Both the position numbers and the translations under genes were made by a program. 64,000 nt of DNA. Origin: Streptomyces achromogenes (GTDB lineage: Bacteria > Actinomycetota > Actinomycetes > Streptomycetales > Streptomycetaceae). How positions within the stretch are numbered: position 1 is the stretch's first letter; the number at the start of each line of letters is the position of its first letter. Of the stretch, positions 1 to 7,829 are shown in pieces. The notes under the pieces were generated by a model. The model was not told where the DNA came from, searched no databases, and was given only the letters and a program-made list of their open reading frames with translations. The DNA lies in assembly GCF_030816715.1 (NCBI RefSeq), contig NZ_JAUSYH010000001.1, forward strand, positions 7,688,001-7,752,000, written 5' to 3'.

Positions 1-87
1 GAGGTGGTGCGCAGGGCCCGCCACCTGGCGCCCTCCAACAACGACGACGGGGTGCTGCGCACCATCACGCGCGTGCTGGGCCTCTGA
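1..87 (+). CDS. C-terminal fragment of an unidentified protein
   Basis: Only the last 28 codons lie in the window, ending at a TGA. The visible tail ends in LRTITRVLGL and carries an SNNDDG turn. This is too short to assign a family. The frame is open to the left edge and codon use is typical of the neighbours, so it is probably the end of a real gene. Confidence 0.55.
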   Translation, partial: EVVRRARHLAPSNNDDGVLRTITRVLGL

Positions 88-118
88 ACCCGCGCCGGCT
101 TCCGCACCCGCGCCGGCC

Positions 119-829
119 TCAGGTCCGGGGCCGTGCATGCCCGTGCTGCCAGGCCCAGGCCGCGATCTCGACGCGGTTGCGGGCGCCCAGTTTCAGCTGG
201 ACGCTCGACAGGTGCGTCTTCACCGTCGACAGGGAGACGTAGAGTCCGGCCGCGATCTCGGCGTTGGTCCGGCCGAGGGCGACGAGCCGGACGACGTCCA
301 GCTCCCGTTCGGTCAGCGGTTCGGCGAGCGTGTCCGGGAGGGCGACGGGGCGGTCGGCGGCCGGGGTCCGCGGGCCGGTCAGGTGCTGGAGCAGGCGTAC
401 GGTCACCGACGGCGAGACCAGGGAGTCGCCCGCGGCGGCCGCCCGGACCGCCTCCGCGAGGAGCGTGGGCCCGGAGTCCTTCAGCAGGAAGCCGCAGGCG
501 CCGCCGCGCAGTGCCCCGTACACGTACTCGTCCAGGTCGAAGGTGGTGACCACGACCACCCGCAGCGGGTCCGCGACGTCCGGTCCGGCCAGCAGCCGGG
601 TGGCCGCGAGACCGTCCAGCTTCGGCATCCGGATGTCCAGCAGGCACACGTCCGGCCGCACGTCGCGGGCCAGCGCGACGGCCTCCTCGCCGTCGGCGGC
701 CTCCGCGACCACCGTGATGTCCGGCTGCGCGTCGAGGAAGAAACGGAAGCCGGTGCGGACCATGTCCTGGTCGTCGGCGAGGAGGACCCGGATGGGGGCG
801 GTGGGGCCCGACGGGCTCGGGGCGGTCAT
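119..829 (-). CDS. NarL/LuxR-family two-component response regulator
   Basis: A 236-residue cytoplasmic DNA-binding response regulator. The receiver domain occupies about residues 13-130, with the acidic pocket in VLLADDQ, the phosphoacceptor Asp in CLLDIRMP, the switch Thr in VVVTTF and the conserved Lys in FLLKDS. A LuxR-type helix-turn-helix sits at about 170-232 (LTERELDVVRLVALGRTNAEI, then LSTVKTHLSSVQLKLGARNR). In this family phosphorylation by a sensor kinase releases the HTH to bind promoters. No kinase gene is adjacent inside the window; a partner could lie left of it. The start was chosen at the ATG giving MTAPSPSG just before the receiver fold; the frame stays open upstream only as antisense to the next gene. 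Target genes are unknown. Confidence 0.93.
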   Translation of the reverse strand: MTAPSPSGPTAPIRVLLADDQDMVRTGFRFFLDAQPDITVVAEAADGEEAVALARDVRPDVCLLDIRMPKLDGLAATRLLAGPDVADPLRVVVVTTFDLDEYVYGALRGGACGFLLKDSGPTLLAEAVRAAAAGDSLVSPSVTVRLLQHLTGPRTPAADRPVALPDTLAEPLTERELDVVRLVALGRTNAEIAAGLYVSLSTVKTHLSSVQLKLGARNRVEIAAWAWQHGHARPRT

Positions 830-1087
830 GCCTCGATCATGCCTCAGGTCGAGGCGCGGGCGGGGGTGAGGGCGGGCGGCGGTCTTCGGCCGGGCCCGCT
901 CGCGCGCGGCCTTCCGGCCGGGCCCGCTCGCGGCGAGACCGCGGGACGCCGCGAGCGGCCCCGGGGCGTGCGCCGCCCTCGTGCGGCAGCCGGACGTCCA
1001 CTCCGGGCCGGCCGGGTGGCCGGGACCCGTTCCGCCGATGGTGCCGGGGCGGCCCGCGTGCGGGGGCGGTCCGCGTAACGTGGCCGC

Positions 1088-2341
1088 ATGCGCGGAATGA
1101 CCGAACCGGCCGTCGTCGCCCGACTGGCCCGGGAGATCACCCCGGACCTGGAATCCGGGCGGCTGGAGGACTTCTACCAGGATCTGCACCGCCACCCCGA
1201 GCTGTCCTTCCAGGAGCACCGCACCGCCGCCGCGCTGGCCGCGCGACTGCGGGGGGCCGGGTACCGGGTGACGGAGGGCGTGGCCCGCACCGGCGTGGTC
1301 GGGGTACTGGCCAACGGCGACGGACCGGTGGTGTGGCTGCGCGGCGACATGGACGCGCTGCCCGTACGGGAGGCGACGGGCCTCGCCTACGCCTCCACGA
1401 ACGACGGCGTCATGCATGCCTGCGGCCACGACCTGCACGTCACCTGGCTGGCGGCGGCAGCCGAGGCGCTCGCCGCCGCCCGTGAGACGTGGTCCGGGAC
1501 GCTCGTCGTCGTCGGGCAGCCCGCGGAGGAGGCCGGAGGCGGTGCGGCGGCGATGGTCGCCGACGGCGTCCACGACCGCTTCCCGCGCCCCGACGTGTTG
1601 TTCGGCCAGCATGTCGCGCCCGGGCTCGCCGGCTTCTACCCGCACACCCCCGGACTGACCCTGTCGGCATCGGACGACGTGGACGTCGTCGTGCACGGCG
1701 TGGGCGGACACGGGTCGCGGCCGGAGTCGACGGTCGACCCCGTGGTGACCGCGGCCTTCGTCGTGACCCGGCTGCAGACCGTGGTCGCCCGCGAGATCGC
1801 CGCGAACGACCCCGCGGTGCTCACCGTGGGGCGCTTCCACGCCGGCACGACGTCCAACGTCATCCCCGACGAGGCGCGGCTGGGGGTGAACGTGCGCACC
1901 CAGGACAGCCGCGTGCGGGCCCGCCTCCTCGCCGCGATCCGGCGGATCGCCGAGGCCGAGTGCGCCGCCGCGGGCTGCCCCCGCCCGCCGGACGTCACCG
2001 TCCGGCCCGGTTGCCCGACCACGGTCAACGACCCCTCGCTGGACGACGAGATCGCCGCCGTCCACCGGGAACTCTTCGGCCCGGACACGGTGTTCGACTT
2101 CGGCCAGGCACTCGGCAGCGAGGACTTCTCCCTGCTCGCCCCGCACGGCGTGCCGTACGACTACTGGTATGTGACCTCGACCCCGGCGCCGGTGTGGGAG
2201 GCGGCGCCGGGGGAGGGCGTGTGGGAGAAGGCGGCGGGGGTGCCGGGCAACCACAGTCCGCTGTTCGCGCCGGACCTCTCGGTGCTCGCGCCGGGCGTGC
2301 GCACCCTCGTCTCGGCGGCGCTGTCCCGGCTCGCCCGCTGA
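1088..2341 (+). CDS. M20D-family amidohydrolase / metallopeptidase
   Basis: A 417-residue zinc-dependent hydrolase of the M20D (amidohydrolase, hippurate hydrolase, IAA-amino acid hydrolase) family. Metal and catalytic motifs are visible: RGDMDALPV, the Cys-His ligand motif HACGHD, the catalytic Glu pair in GQPAEEAGGG, and a late His in LGSEDFSLL-type context. The central dimerisation (lid) domain contains GVGGHGS. Family members remove N-acyl groups from amino acids or cleave amide-linked conjugates; the substrate cannot be told from sequence. There is no signal peptide, so it is cytosolic. A TAACGT hexamer ends 6 nt before the ATG at 1088, which would suit a leaderless mRNA; a second in-frame ATG at 1097 is an alternative start. 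The gene stands alone, divergent from the response regulator. Confidence 0.9.
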   Translation: MRGMTEPAVVARLAREITPDLESGRLEDFYQDLHRHPELSFQEHRTAAALAARLRGAGYRVTEGVARTGVVGVLANGDGPVVWLRGDMDALPVREATGLAYASTNDGVMHACGHDLHVTWLAAAAEALAAARETWSGTLVVVGQPAEEAGGGAAAMVADGVHDRFPRPDVLFGQHVAPGLAGFYPHTPGLTLSASDDVDVVVHGVGGHGSRPESTVDPVVTAAFVVTRLQTVVAREIAANDPAVLTVGRFHAGTTSNVIPDEARLGVNVRTQDSRVRARLLAAIRRIAEAECAAAGCPRPPDVTVRPGCPTTVNDPSLDDEIAAVHRELFGPDTVFDFGQALGSEDFSLLAPHGVPYDYWYVTSTPAPVWEAAPGEGVWEKAAGVPGNHSPLFAPDLSVLAPGVRTLVSAALSRLAR

Positions 2342-2347
2342 GGGCGG

Positions 2348-2395
2348 CGCGCCCACTCCGCTCGGGGTCTACGCGCCCACTCCGCTCGGGGCCTA
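2348..2395. repeat. Two-copy 24-bp tandem repeat
   Basis: Two directly adjacent 24-bp units (2348-2371 and 2372-2395), each beginning CGCGCCCACTCCGCTCGGGG and differing at one base (T versus C) near the end. They fill the gap between the stop codons of two convergent genes, and the second copy runs into the stop codon of the DUF3140 gene. Confidence 0.85.
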
Positions 2396-2725
2396 CGGCT
2401 TGAGCGGATCGTGCCCGATCGTCATGAGGTGGTGACGGCGCCGGGTTTCCCGCGCCTCGGACTCGTTCGCCTCGTCAGTGCGGGCGGCGACCGTGTCCAC
2501 GACCCGGTACATCACCCGGACGTCGTCGTCGGTCAGGTCGGTGCGCCGCTTCTGCAGGATCTCCAGCACCCGCTGCCCGGTCGCCGCGCCCGCCCGGTCG
2601 GGCAACGGCTGCGTGCTCTCGCCGGCGTCGCGCACCCGCAGCCAGGCGGCGAGTTCCTGCGAGGTCATGTTCACCGCGTGGTGGAACTCCTCCCAGAGCG
2701 CGTCGAGTTCGAGTGCGTCGGTCAT
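2393..2725 (-). CDS. DUF3140 domain protein
   Basis: A 110-residue acidic, mostly helical cytosolic protein matching the actinobacterial DUF3140 family. Visible hallmarks are LWEEFHHAVNMTSQELAAWL near the N-terminus and the helical stretch VLEILQKRRTDLTDDDVRVM, followed by a charged tail. Its function is not known. A purine-rich GGAGAAAGG precedes the ATG by about 6 nt. It lies 33 nt downstream of the Dps gene on the same strand and is probably co-transcribed with it and the WhiB-like gene, which hints at expression under stress. Confidence 0.85.
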   Translation of the reverse strand: MTDALELDALWEEFHHAVNMTSQELAAWLRVRDAGESTQPLPDRAGAATGQRVLEILQKRRTDLTDDDVRVMYRVVDTVAARTDEANESEARETRRRHHLMTIGHDPLKP

Positions 2726-2758
2726 GGCGGGCCTTTCTCCGGGTGGGGTCGGGCGCGG

Positions 2759-3241
2759 TCAGTTCTCGCGCGGCCAGTTCTCCGCCTCGAACATCCAGCG
2801 CTGCTTCTCGAGGTCGGCGGTGATGCCGATCAGCAGGTCCTGGGTCACCGGGTCCGCTTCCTCGGTCGCCGCGACCCGCTCGCGCAGCCGTGTGATGGCG
2901 GCCCCCAGGGACTCGGCGATCACCTGGACGACGTCCTCGTCCCGCACCCAGCCGTCCTTGGGGGAAGGCAGGGTGAACGCGGAGGCGATCGTCTCCGGGC
3001 GGCCGTCCGGCGGCAGGCCCAGCGCGGCGGCCCGCTCGGCGACGGTGTCGGCGTAGGAGCGGGCCGCGGTGACGACCTCGTCCAGCTGGAGGTGGATCGA
3101 GCGGAACCGGGGTCCCACGATGTTCCAGTGCGCCTGCTTGCCGATCAGGGAGAGGCCGAGGAGATCCACGAGGGTGCCCTGCAGCGCGTCGAACGTGATC
3201 TGGCGGGCCGGTTCGGGCAGGGGGCTCTTCACGACAGTCAT
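2759..3241 (-). CDS. dps: Dps-family ferritin-like DNA-protection protein
   Basis: A 160-residue four-helix-bundle protein of the Dps/starvation ferritin family. Ferroxidase-centre residues are visible: the His of KQAHWNIVGP, the His and Asp/Glu of SIHLQLDEV, and the helix YADTVAERAAALG. The C-terminal helix ends in KQRWMFEAENWPREN. Dps dodecamers oxidise and store iron using hydrogen peroxide and can coat DNA. Length is typical of the short-tailed form. The start ATG at 3241 overlaps the stop of the WhiB-like gene upstream (ATGA), implying translational coupling; a GGAGG-like stretch (GAGGAGGAGC on the coding strand) precedes it. Confidence 0.95.
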   Translation of the reverse strand: MTVVKSPLPEPARQITFDALQGTLVDLLGLSLIGKQAHWNIVGPRFRSIHLQLDEVVTAARSYADTVAERAAALGLPPDGRPETIASAFTLPSPKDGWVRDEDVVQVIAESLGAAITRLRERVAATEEADPVTQDLLIGITADLEKQRWMFEAENWPREN

Positions 3242-3570
3242 ACGGTGCTCCTCCTCGTCGCGTCGTGTGATGCGGTACGGAGCAGTGCCACGCGTTCCTG
3301 CTCGCCCGTCCCGCCCCAGACACCCGAGGTCTGTCCGCTGCCGAGGGCGTAGGACAGGCACTCGGCGCTCACCGGGCAGCGGGCGCAGACCCGCTTGGCC
3401 GCCTCGGCCTCCCGCAGGGCCGGGCCGGCCGTGCCCACGGGGAAGAACATCTCGGGGTCCTCGCCCACGCAGGCGGCAACGCGCAACCACTCCATGGAGG
3501 CGCGGGTGCCCCGGGCGTACCACGGCAAACAGGCGTTTTCCCCGATCACCCCGTTCCCCGATTCACCCAT
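3238..3570 (-). CDS. WhiB-like iron-sulfur transcription factor
   Basis: A 110-residue Wbl protein. The four iron-sulfur cysteines are seen in VAAC, VCARC and AECL (the C...CxxC...C pattern), with the typical GVWGGTGEQER turn behind them and a short basic C-terminal tail (RTASHDATRRSTV). Wbl proteins bind a 4Fe-4S cluster and act with the principal sigma factor. The start at 3570 is supported by GAGGAG six nt upstream; an internal ATG at 3495 would give an 85-residue form closer to the usual Wbl length but has no ribosome binding site. The gene overlaps dps by 4 nt, so a redox-sensing factor and an iron/peroxide-protective protein share an operon. Confidence 0.93.
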   Translation of the reverse strand: MGESGNGVIGENACLPWYARGTRASMEWLRVAACVGEDPEMFFPVGTAGPALREAEAAKRVCARCPVSAECLSYALGSGQTSGVWGGTGEQERVALLRTASHDATRRSTV

Positions 3571-3666
3571 GTCCGCTCCTCGCTCCCCGGCCCCGATCCC
3601 TCGCTCCCCGTCCCCGGTCGCCAGGTCCCCGGGCCCCGGATCCGGCGAGGTGGGAGGGGATCGGAC

Positions 3667-4485
3667 TCAGGGGGCGAGGGCCCCGTCGAGGAAGTGGGTC
3701 AGGTCCGCGAACACGTCGGCCCTGTTCGTCTCGTGGAAGACCTCGTGCCGGGCTCCCGGGTAGATCCGCTCGGTGTGCGCGCCGCCGCCGAGCCGCTCGA
3801 CGCCGGGCCGGCTGCCGGGCAGCGGCACCAGCCGGTCGTCGTCGCCGTGCAGCCACAGCAGCGGCAGCGCGCCGACGCCGCCGTGCCCGGCGACGGTCGC
3901 CAGGGTCCGTTCGAAGGCCCGCAGCGTGGGCCGCTTCATCGGTCCGTGCCAGACCAGCGGATCCGCCGCGTACGCCGCGCCGACCGCCGGGTCGCGGGAG
4001 AGCGCGGCCGGGCTGACCGCGACATCGGGGATCTCGTCGTACGCCAGCAGCCGCGCCGGCAGCCGCCAGTCGCCGATCACCGGGCCGGAGAGCACCAGCG
4101 CGGCGAGGCCGGCGCCGTGGCGCTGGGCGTACCGGGCCGCGATCAGACCGCCCATCGAGTGCCCGATCACGACCAGCGGCAGGCCCGGGTGCGCGGCCCC
4201 GGCGAGCTCCGCGACGGCATGCAGGTCGGTGACGACGTCCTCGAAGTCCTCGATCACCACGCGCTCGCCCGCCGACCTGCCGTGCCCGCGGTGGTCGGGG
4301 GCGTAGACGGCCGCGCCGTGACCGGCCAGGACGCCGGCGAGTTCTCCGTAGCGGCCGGAGTGCTCGCCGTAGCCGTGCACCACGAGGGCGAGGCTGCGGG
4401 GGACCGGAGGGGACCACTCGCGCGCGGCGATCGTGCCGTGGGTCCCGGTGAGGACGTGGGTACCGGTGACGACGGGTGCGGTCAT
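3667..4485 (-). CDS. Monoacylglycerol-lipase-type alpha/beta hydrolase
   Basis: A 272-residue cytosolic serine hydrolase. The lipase signature is clear: oxyanion region VVHGYGEHSGRYGELA, PDHRGHGRS, the nucleophile elbow VIGHSMGG, the acid LWLHGDDDRLVP and the catalytic His in GARHEVFHE. This is the monoglyceride lipase/lysophospholipase (PldB, YtpA) subgroup, which cleaves monoacylglycerols or lysophospholipids. It is transcribed alone, divergent from the thiolase gene; an acyl-chain role for both is possible but not shown. Confidence 0.9.
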   Translation of the reverse strand: MTAPVVTGTHVLTGTHGTIAAREWSPPVPRSLALVVHGYGEHSGRYGELAGVLAGHGAAVYAPDHRGHGRSAGERVVIEDFEDVVTDLHAVAELAGAAHPGLPLVVIGHSMGGLIAARYAQRHGAGLAALVLSGPVIGDWRLPARLLAYDEIPDVAVSPAALSRDPAVGAAYAADPLVWHGPMKRPTLRAFERTLATVAGHGGVGALPLLWLHGDDDRLVPLPGSRPGVERLGGGAHTERIYPGARHEVFHETNRADVFADLTHFLDGALAP

Positions 4486-4547
4486 CGCTGCTCCAGCTGC
4501 GTCGACGAAGGCGTCCGGGGATCTTCCCAGGGTGCCGGGTCGGGGTC

Positions 4548-4573
4548 TATAGTCGAAAACTAGCAGTGCTAAT
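4548..4573 (+). promoter_or_regulatory. Candidate promoter and palindromic operator of the thiolase gene
   Basis: A TATAGT hexamer (4548-4553) is followed at 4559-4573 by ACTAGCAGTGCTAAT, whose core TAGCA-G-TGCTA is a perfect odd palindrome extending to 13 of 15 positions. It sits just upstream of the ribosome binding site AAGGAG (4575-4580). The position suits a repressor site; the cognate regulator is not adjacent. Confidence 0.5.
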
Positions 4574-4586
4574 CAAGGAGTCCGTC

Positions 4587-5774
4587 GTGCGCCCCGTCCA
4601 CTTCGCGGCCGCCCGCCGCACCCCCGTCGGCAGACTGCGCGGAGCCCTGTCCTCCGTCCGGCCCGACGACCTCGCCGCCGTCGTCGTCCGCGGCCTCGTC
4701 GCCGAGGTGCCCGCGCTCGACCCGGCCCGCGTCGACGACGTCTACTGGGGCGCGGCCAACCAGGCGGGCGAGGACAACCGCAACGTCGCACGGATGGCCG
4801 CCCTGCTCGGCGGCCTGCCCGAGACCGTGCCGGGCGCCACCGTGAACCGGCTGTGCGCCTCCGGACTGGAGGCCGTCACGACCGCGGCCCGCACCATCGC
4901 CGCGGGCGAGGCCGACATCGTGATCGCGGGCGGCTCCGAGTCCATGAGCCGCGCCCCCTTCGTGCTGGCCCGCCCCGAGGAGGCCCTTCCGCACCGCGTC
5001 GAGACGGTGGACACCCGGCTCGGCTGGCGCCTGGTCAACCCCGCGATGAAGGACCTGCACGGCCTGCTGGCCATGGGGGAGACGGCCGAGGAGGTCGCCG
5101 TCCGGTACGGCGTCACGCGCGAACGCCAGGACGAGTTCGCCCTGCGCAGCCACCGGCTGGCCGCGCAGGCCCGCGAGAAAGGCCACTTCGACGACGAGAT
5201 GCTGCCGGTGCGGCGTCCCGACGGCGTGCTGGTCGAGGCCGACGAGGGCATCCGCGAGGACACCTCGTACGAGAAGCTGGCCCGGCTGAAGCCGGTCTTC
5301 CGGGAGGGCGGCACGGTCACCGCCGGCAACTCCTCGCCCATGAACGACGGTGCGGCGGGGCTGCTCCTGGTCAGCGAGGAGGCGCTCAACGAGCTGGGCC
5401 TGGAGTCACTGGGCCGCTACGTCGCCGGCGCCTCCGCCGGCGTCCACCCCGACGTGATGGGGCTCGGCCCGGTGCCCGCCGTCCGCAAGGCGCTGGCCCG
5501 GGCGGAGTGGAACGTCGAGGACGTCCAGGAGGCCGAGTTCAACGAGGCGTTCGCCGCCCAGGCGCTCGCCTGCGTCGACCAGCTGGGCGTCGACCCCGAC
5601 CTGGTCAACCCCAGCGGCGGGGCGATCGCCCTCGGCCATCCGCTGGGCGGTTCGGGGGCCCGCATCCTCACCACGCTCCTGCACCGGATGCGCCGTACCG
5701 GAGCCGAGCGCGGGCTGGCCACGATGTGCGTGGGCGTCGGACAGGGCACCGCGGTGCTGGTCGAACGGCACTGA
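4587..5774 (+). CDS. Thiolase (acetyl-CoA acetyltransferase / 3-oxoadipyl-CoA thiolase family)
   Basis: A 395-residue type II thiolase. The acyl-accepting Cys lies in VNRLCASGLEAV near residue 90; the C-terminal motifs NEAFAAQ, GGAIALGHPLGGSGAR and the second Cys in MCVGVGQG complete the active site. Such enzymes cleave 3-ketoacyl-CoA with CoA, or run in reverse. The close match of the SFDxGQ-free 3-oxoadipyl-CoA thiolase (PcaF) layout is suggestive, but a general degradative thiolase is equally possible. The start is the GTG at 4587, six nt after a perfect AAGGAG; an upstream in-frame extension to 4476 would cross the promoter and the neighbouring gene and is rejected. It is monocistronic, with a hairpin terminator right after it. 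Confidence 0.93.
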   Translation: MRPVHFAAARRTPVGRLRGALSSVRPDDLAAVVVRGLVAEVPALDPARVDDVYWGAANQAGEDNRNVARMAALLGGLPETVPGATVNRLCASGLEAVTTAARTIAAGEADIVIAGGSESMSRAPFVLARPEEALPHRVETVDTRLGWRLVNPAMKDLHGLLAMGETAEEVAVRYGVTRERQDEFALRSHRLAAQAREKGHFDDEMLPVRRPDGVLVEADEGIREDTSYEKLARLKPVFREGGTVTAGNSSPMNDGAAGLLLVSEEALNELGLESLGRYVAGASAGVHPDVMGLGPVPAVRKALARAEWNVEDVQEAEFNEAFAAQALACVDQLGVDPDLVNPSGGAIALGHPLGGSGARILTTLLHRMRRTGAERGLATMCVGVGQGTAVLVERH

Positions 5775-5780
5775 CGGGGC

Positions 5781-5816
5781 CCACCGGCCGCCGGCGTCGC
5801 CTCCCGGCGCCGGTGG
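5781..5816 (+). terminator. Rho-independent-like terminator hairpin after the thiolase gene
   Basis: Stem CCACCGG (5781-5787) plus CGCCGG (5789-5794) pairs with CCGGCG (5804-5809) plus CCGGTGG (5810-5816), with a one-base bulge and a 9-nt loop. There is no U-tract, as usual in Streptomyces. Confidence 0.6.
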
Positions 5817-5880
5817 CACCGGTCACCTGGCGAGACGGCCCGCCGGGTGTTCGATAGATGTGCGTAGCATCGGTCCCCGC

Positions 5881-6654
5881 ATGAACACGATGACCCTGTG
5901 GCACATCACCGGCTGGGAGTTCGCCGCCCTCGCCCTCGCGGCCGTGCTCGTCGGCTTCTCCAAGACGGCCGTCAGCGGGGCCAACACGGTCAGCCTCGCC
6001 GTCTTCGCGGCGGTCCTGCCCGCCCGCGCCTCCACGGGCGTCCTGCTGCCGATCCTCATCGCCGGGGACGTCCTGGCCGTCCTCACCTACCGGCGGCACG
6101 CCCACTGGCCCACGCTGTGGCGGCTGTTCCCGGCGGTCGCGGCCGGCGTGGTCCTCGGCACGTTGTTCCTGGTGTGGGCCGACGACGGGACCGTCCGGAC
6201 CTCGATCGGGGCGATCCTGCTGCTGATGGCGGGCGTCACGGTGTGGCGGCGGCGCACGGCCGACGCGGCGGACGACCCCGACGCCGTGGTCACCCGGGCC
6301 GGACGCCTCAAGGCCCGCTCCTACGGCGTGCTCGGCGGCTTCACCACGATGGTCGCCAACGCCGGCGGCCCGGTCATGTCGATGTACCTGCTCTCGGCCG
6401 GCTTCCGCAAGCTCGGCTTCCTCGGCACCTCGGCGTTCTTCTTCCTGATCGTCAACGTGTCGAAGGTGCCGTTCAGCGTGGGCCTCGGCCTCATCGACGG
6501 CCGCTCGCTGCTTCTGGACGCCGCGCTCGCCGCGTTCGTCATCCCCGGCGCGCTGTTCGGCAAGTGGGCGGTGCACCGCATCAACCAGCGGCTGTTCGAG
6601 CAGCTCGTGATCGCGGCGACCGTCGTGGGCGGACTGCAGCTGCTGCTGCGGTAG
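5881..6654 (+). CDS. TauE/SafE-family membrane anion exporter
   Basis: An integral membrane protein of about 257 residues with roughly 7-8 hydrophobic segments, containing the TauE/SafE hallmarks: an N-terminal repeat with LVGFSKTAVSGAN and a second repeat with LGGFTTMVANAGGPVMSMYLL. Family members export sulfite, sulfoacetate or other organosulfur anions across the plasma membrane; the substrate here is unknown. Start choice is uncertain: ATG 5881 is taken, a GTG at 5860 adds seven residues, and neither has a clear ribosome binding site. It is a single gene between a terminator and a convergent neighbour. Confidence 0.87.
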   Translation: MNTMTLWHITGWEFAALALAAVLVGFSKTAVSGANTVSLAVFAAVLPARASTGVLLPILIAGDVLAVLTYRRHAHWPTLWRLFPAVAAGVVLGTLFLVWADDGTVRTSIGAILLLMAGVTVWRRRTADAADDPDAVVTRAGRLKARSYGVLGGFTTMVANAGGPVMSMYLLSAGFRKLGFLGTSAFFFLIVNVSKVPFSVGLGLIDGRSLLLDAALAAFVIPGALFGKWAVHRINQRLFEQLVIAATVVGGLQLLLR

Positions 6655-6691
6655 ACGGTCCGGGCCCGGCCGGGCGGGGTCGGGTCCGGCG

Positions 6692-7222
6692 TCAGCGCAG
6701 CCGGGGCGCCCGGGCCTCCGCGTCCACCGCCGTGCCCGTCCGCTCCACCGACGCCGCCAGCTCGCGCGCCCACCGTGCCAGCCCGGTGAGATCCAGCCCG
6801 TATGGCCGGTCCTCTCCCGCGGCGGCCGCCCACTCCTCGGCGGCCCCGGCGCCGCGCCGCAGCAGCCGCACCCCGCCCGTGAGGTTCCCCCGGGCCGCGT
6901 GCGTGAGACCCACGGCGAGCTGGGCGAGCCCCCGCCACAGGGGGCGCTCCATGGCGGGGCCCGACTTCCAGGCGTCCTCGAAGACCTCGTGCGCGTGGAA
7001 GGGCTTCCCGGCGTCCAGCAGCGCCTGCGCCCCGGCCACGGTCTCCTCCGGGGTACGGACGACGCCCTCGGGCTGCCGCTCCACACCGGGCGTGCCGTAC
7101 GGAAGGGGCCGGCCGAGCCCGTCCCGCGGCCGGGCGTTGCGCGCCCGACCCTCGCCGTCCCGGTCCCTGGCGCCGGCGGGCCGGCCGCCGCTCGTGCCTC
7201 CTGTGCTGATCCAACGGTCCAT
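6692..7222 (-). CDS. DUF309 domain protein
   Basis: A 176-residue cytosolic protein. The DUF309 signature occupies about residues 60-130: LLDAGKPFHAHEVFEDAWK followed by LWRGLAQLAVGLTHAARGN, the conserved His/Glu pattern of this helical family of unknown function. The N-terminal 50 residues are Gly/Arg-rich and look disordered. The start is the ATG at 7222; the same frame is open further upstream through the tRNA gene, which is a coincidence and not coding. It is convergent with the TauE/SafE gene. Confidence 0.85.
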   Translation of the reverse strand: MDRWISTGGTSGGRPAGARDRDGEGRARNARPRDGLGRPLPYGTPGVERQPEGVVRTPEETVAGAQALLDAGKPFHAHEVFEDAWKSGPAMERPLWRGLAQLAVGLTHAARGNLTGGVRLLRRGAGAAEEWAAAAGEDRPYGLDLTGLARWARELAASVERTGTAVDAEARAPRLR

Positions 7223-7322
7223 ATCCCGATTGTCCCGCGCGCGGGCCCCCTTCGGCGCAGCGCTCCGCGTGGGGTAAAGTGCTGTTCGCGCGATCACACG
7301 GGGAACACCGTGCGAAGCGCAC

Positions 7323-7396
<74 letters not shown>

Positions 7397-7492
7397 CTTG
7401 CGAAGTAGCAGGTCGGAGGTCATTTCCAGTTGATCGGAAGTGGCCTCTTTGTTGTTCTCGGGGACCAGTTGGGGACCGAGTGCTATAGGCGG
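7397..7492 (-). pseudogene. Possible integrase C-terminal remnant next to tRNA-Pro
   Basis: On the minus strand the frame running into the 3' end of the tRNA reads ALGPQLVPENNKEATSDQLE, closed upstream by an in-frame TAA at 7493-7495. Tyrosine integrases of actinobacterial elements that use tRNA genes as attachment sites often end in very similar short tails overlapping the tRNA 3' end. No other integrase domain remains here. This is inference from resemblance; it could simply be chance open frame. Confidence 0.3.
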
Positions 7493-7497
7493 TTATG

Positions 7498-7528
7498 TAG
7501 CGCACCTTGACTCGGTCAAGGTGCGCTA
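7498..7528. terminator. Perfect 14-bp hairpin downstream of tRNA-Pro
   Basis: TAGCGCACCTTGAC (7498-7511) is the exact reverse complement of 7515-7528, with a 3-nt TCG loop. It stands about 100 nt after the tRNA and is symmetrical enough to work in both directions. It may terminate the tRNA transcript or be a relic of an inserted element. Confidence 0.7.
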
Positions 7529-7734
7529 TGGGGGCGATCGTCAAACGCTCTGAACTCCGCAAACGTTTCCTTGTCGCCGCGTCCGGCCGACAGCGCACGG
7601 CGTCGCGCAACTGGCGCCCCCACCGGGTCGGCGGACTCCTCCAGGTCGAGCAGATCGCACTCCCTTCCGCGCCCGTGGGTTCGCCGAGCCGGTCCTCTTA
7701 CTGGGCCGGTGTGGCGATTGGGCACGATATGTGC

Positions 7735-7763
7735 TTGATCTTGCTTTATGTGGCATCTAGGTT
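7735..7763 (+). promoter_or_regulatory. Candidate housekeeping promoter of the trehalose-type ABC operon
   Basis: TTGATC (7735-7740), a 17-bp spacer and TAGGTT (7758-7763) resemble the consensus of the principal Streptomyces sigma factor. It lies about 65 nt upstream of the receptor gene, in a locally AT-richer stretch. Confidence 0.5.
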
Positions 7764-7829
7764 CGCCGGGAGGAAAACGCTGCGAGGTCCCAGTCCCGTG
7801 CCACCGTCCGGAAGGGAGGTGTGGAGCGC

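Noticed and set aside
119..2356. A 745-codon minus-strand frame suggesting a very long response regulator
   Set aside because: The part above 829 is antisense to the M20D gene and lacks motifs; the real regulator starts at 829.
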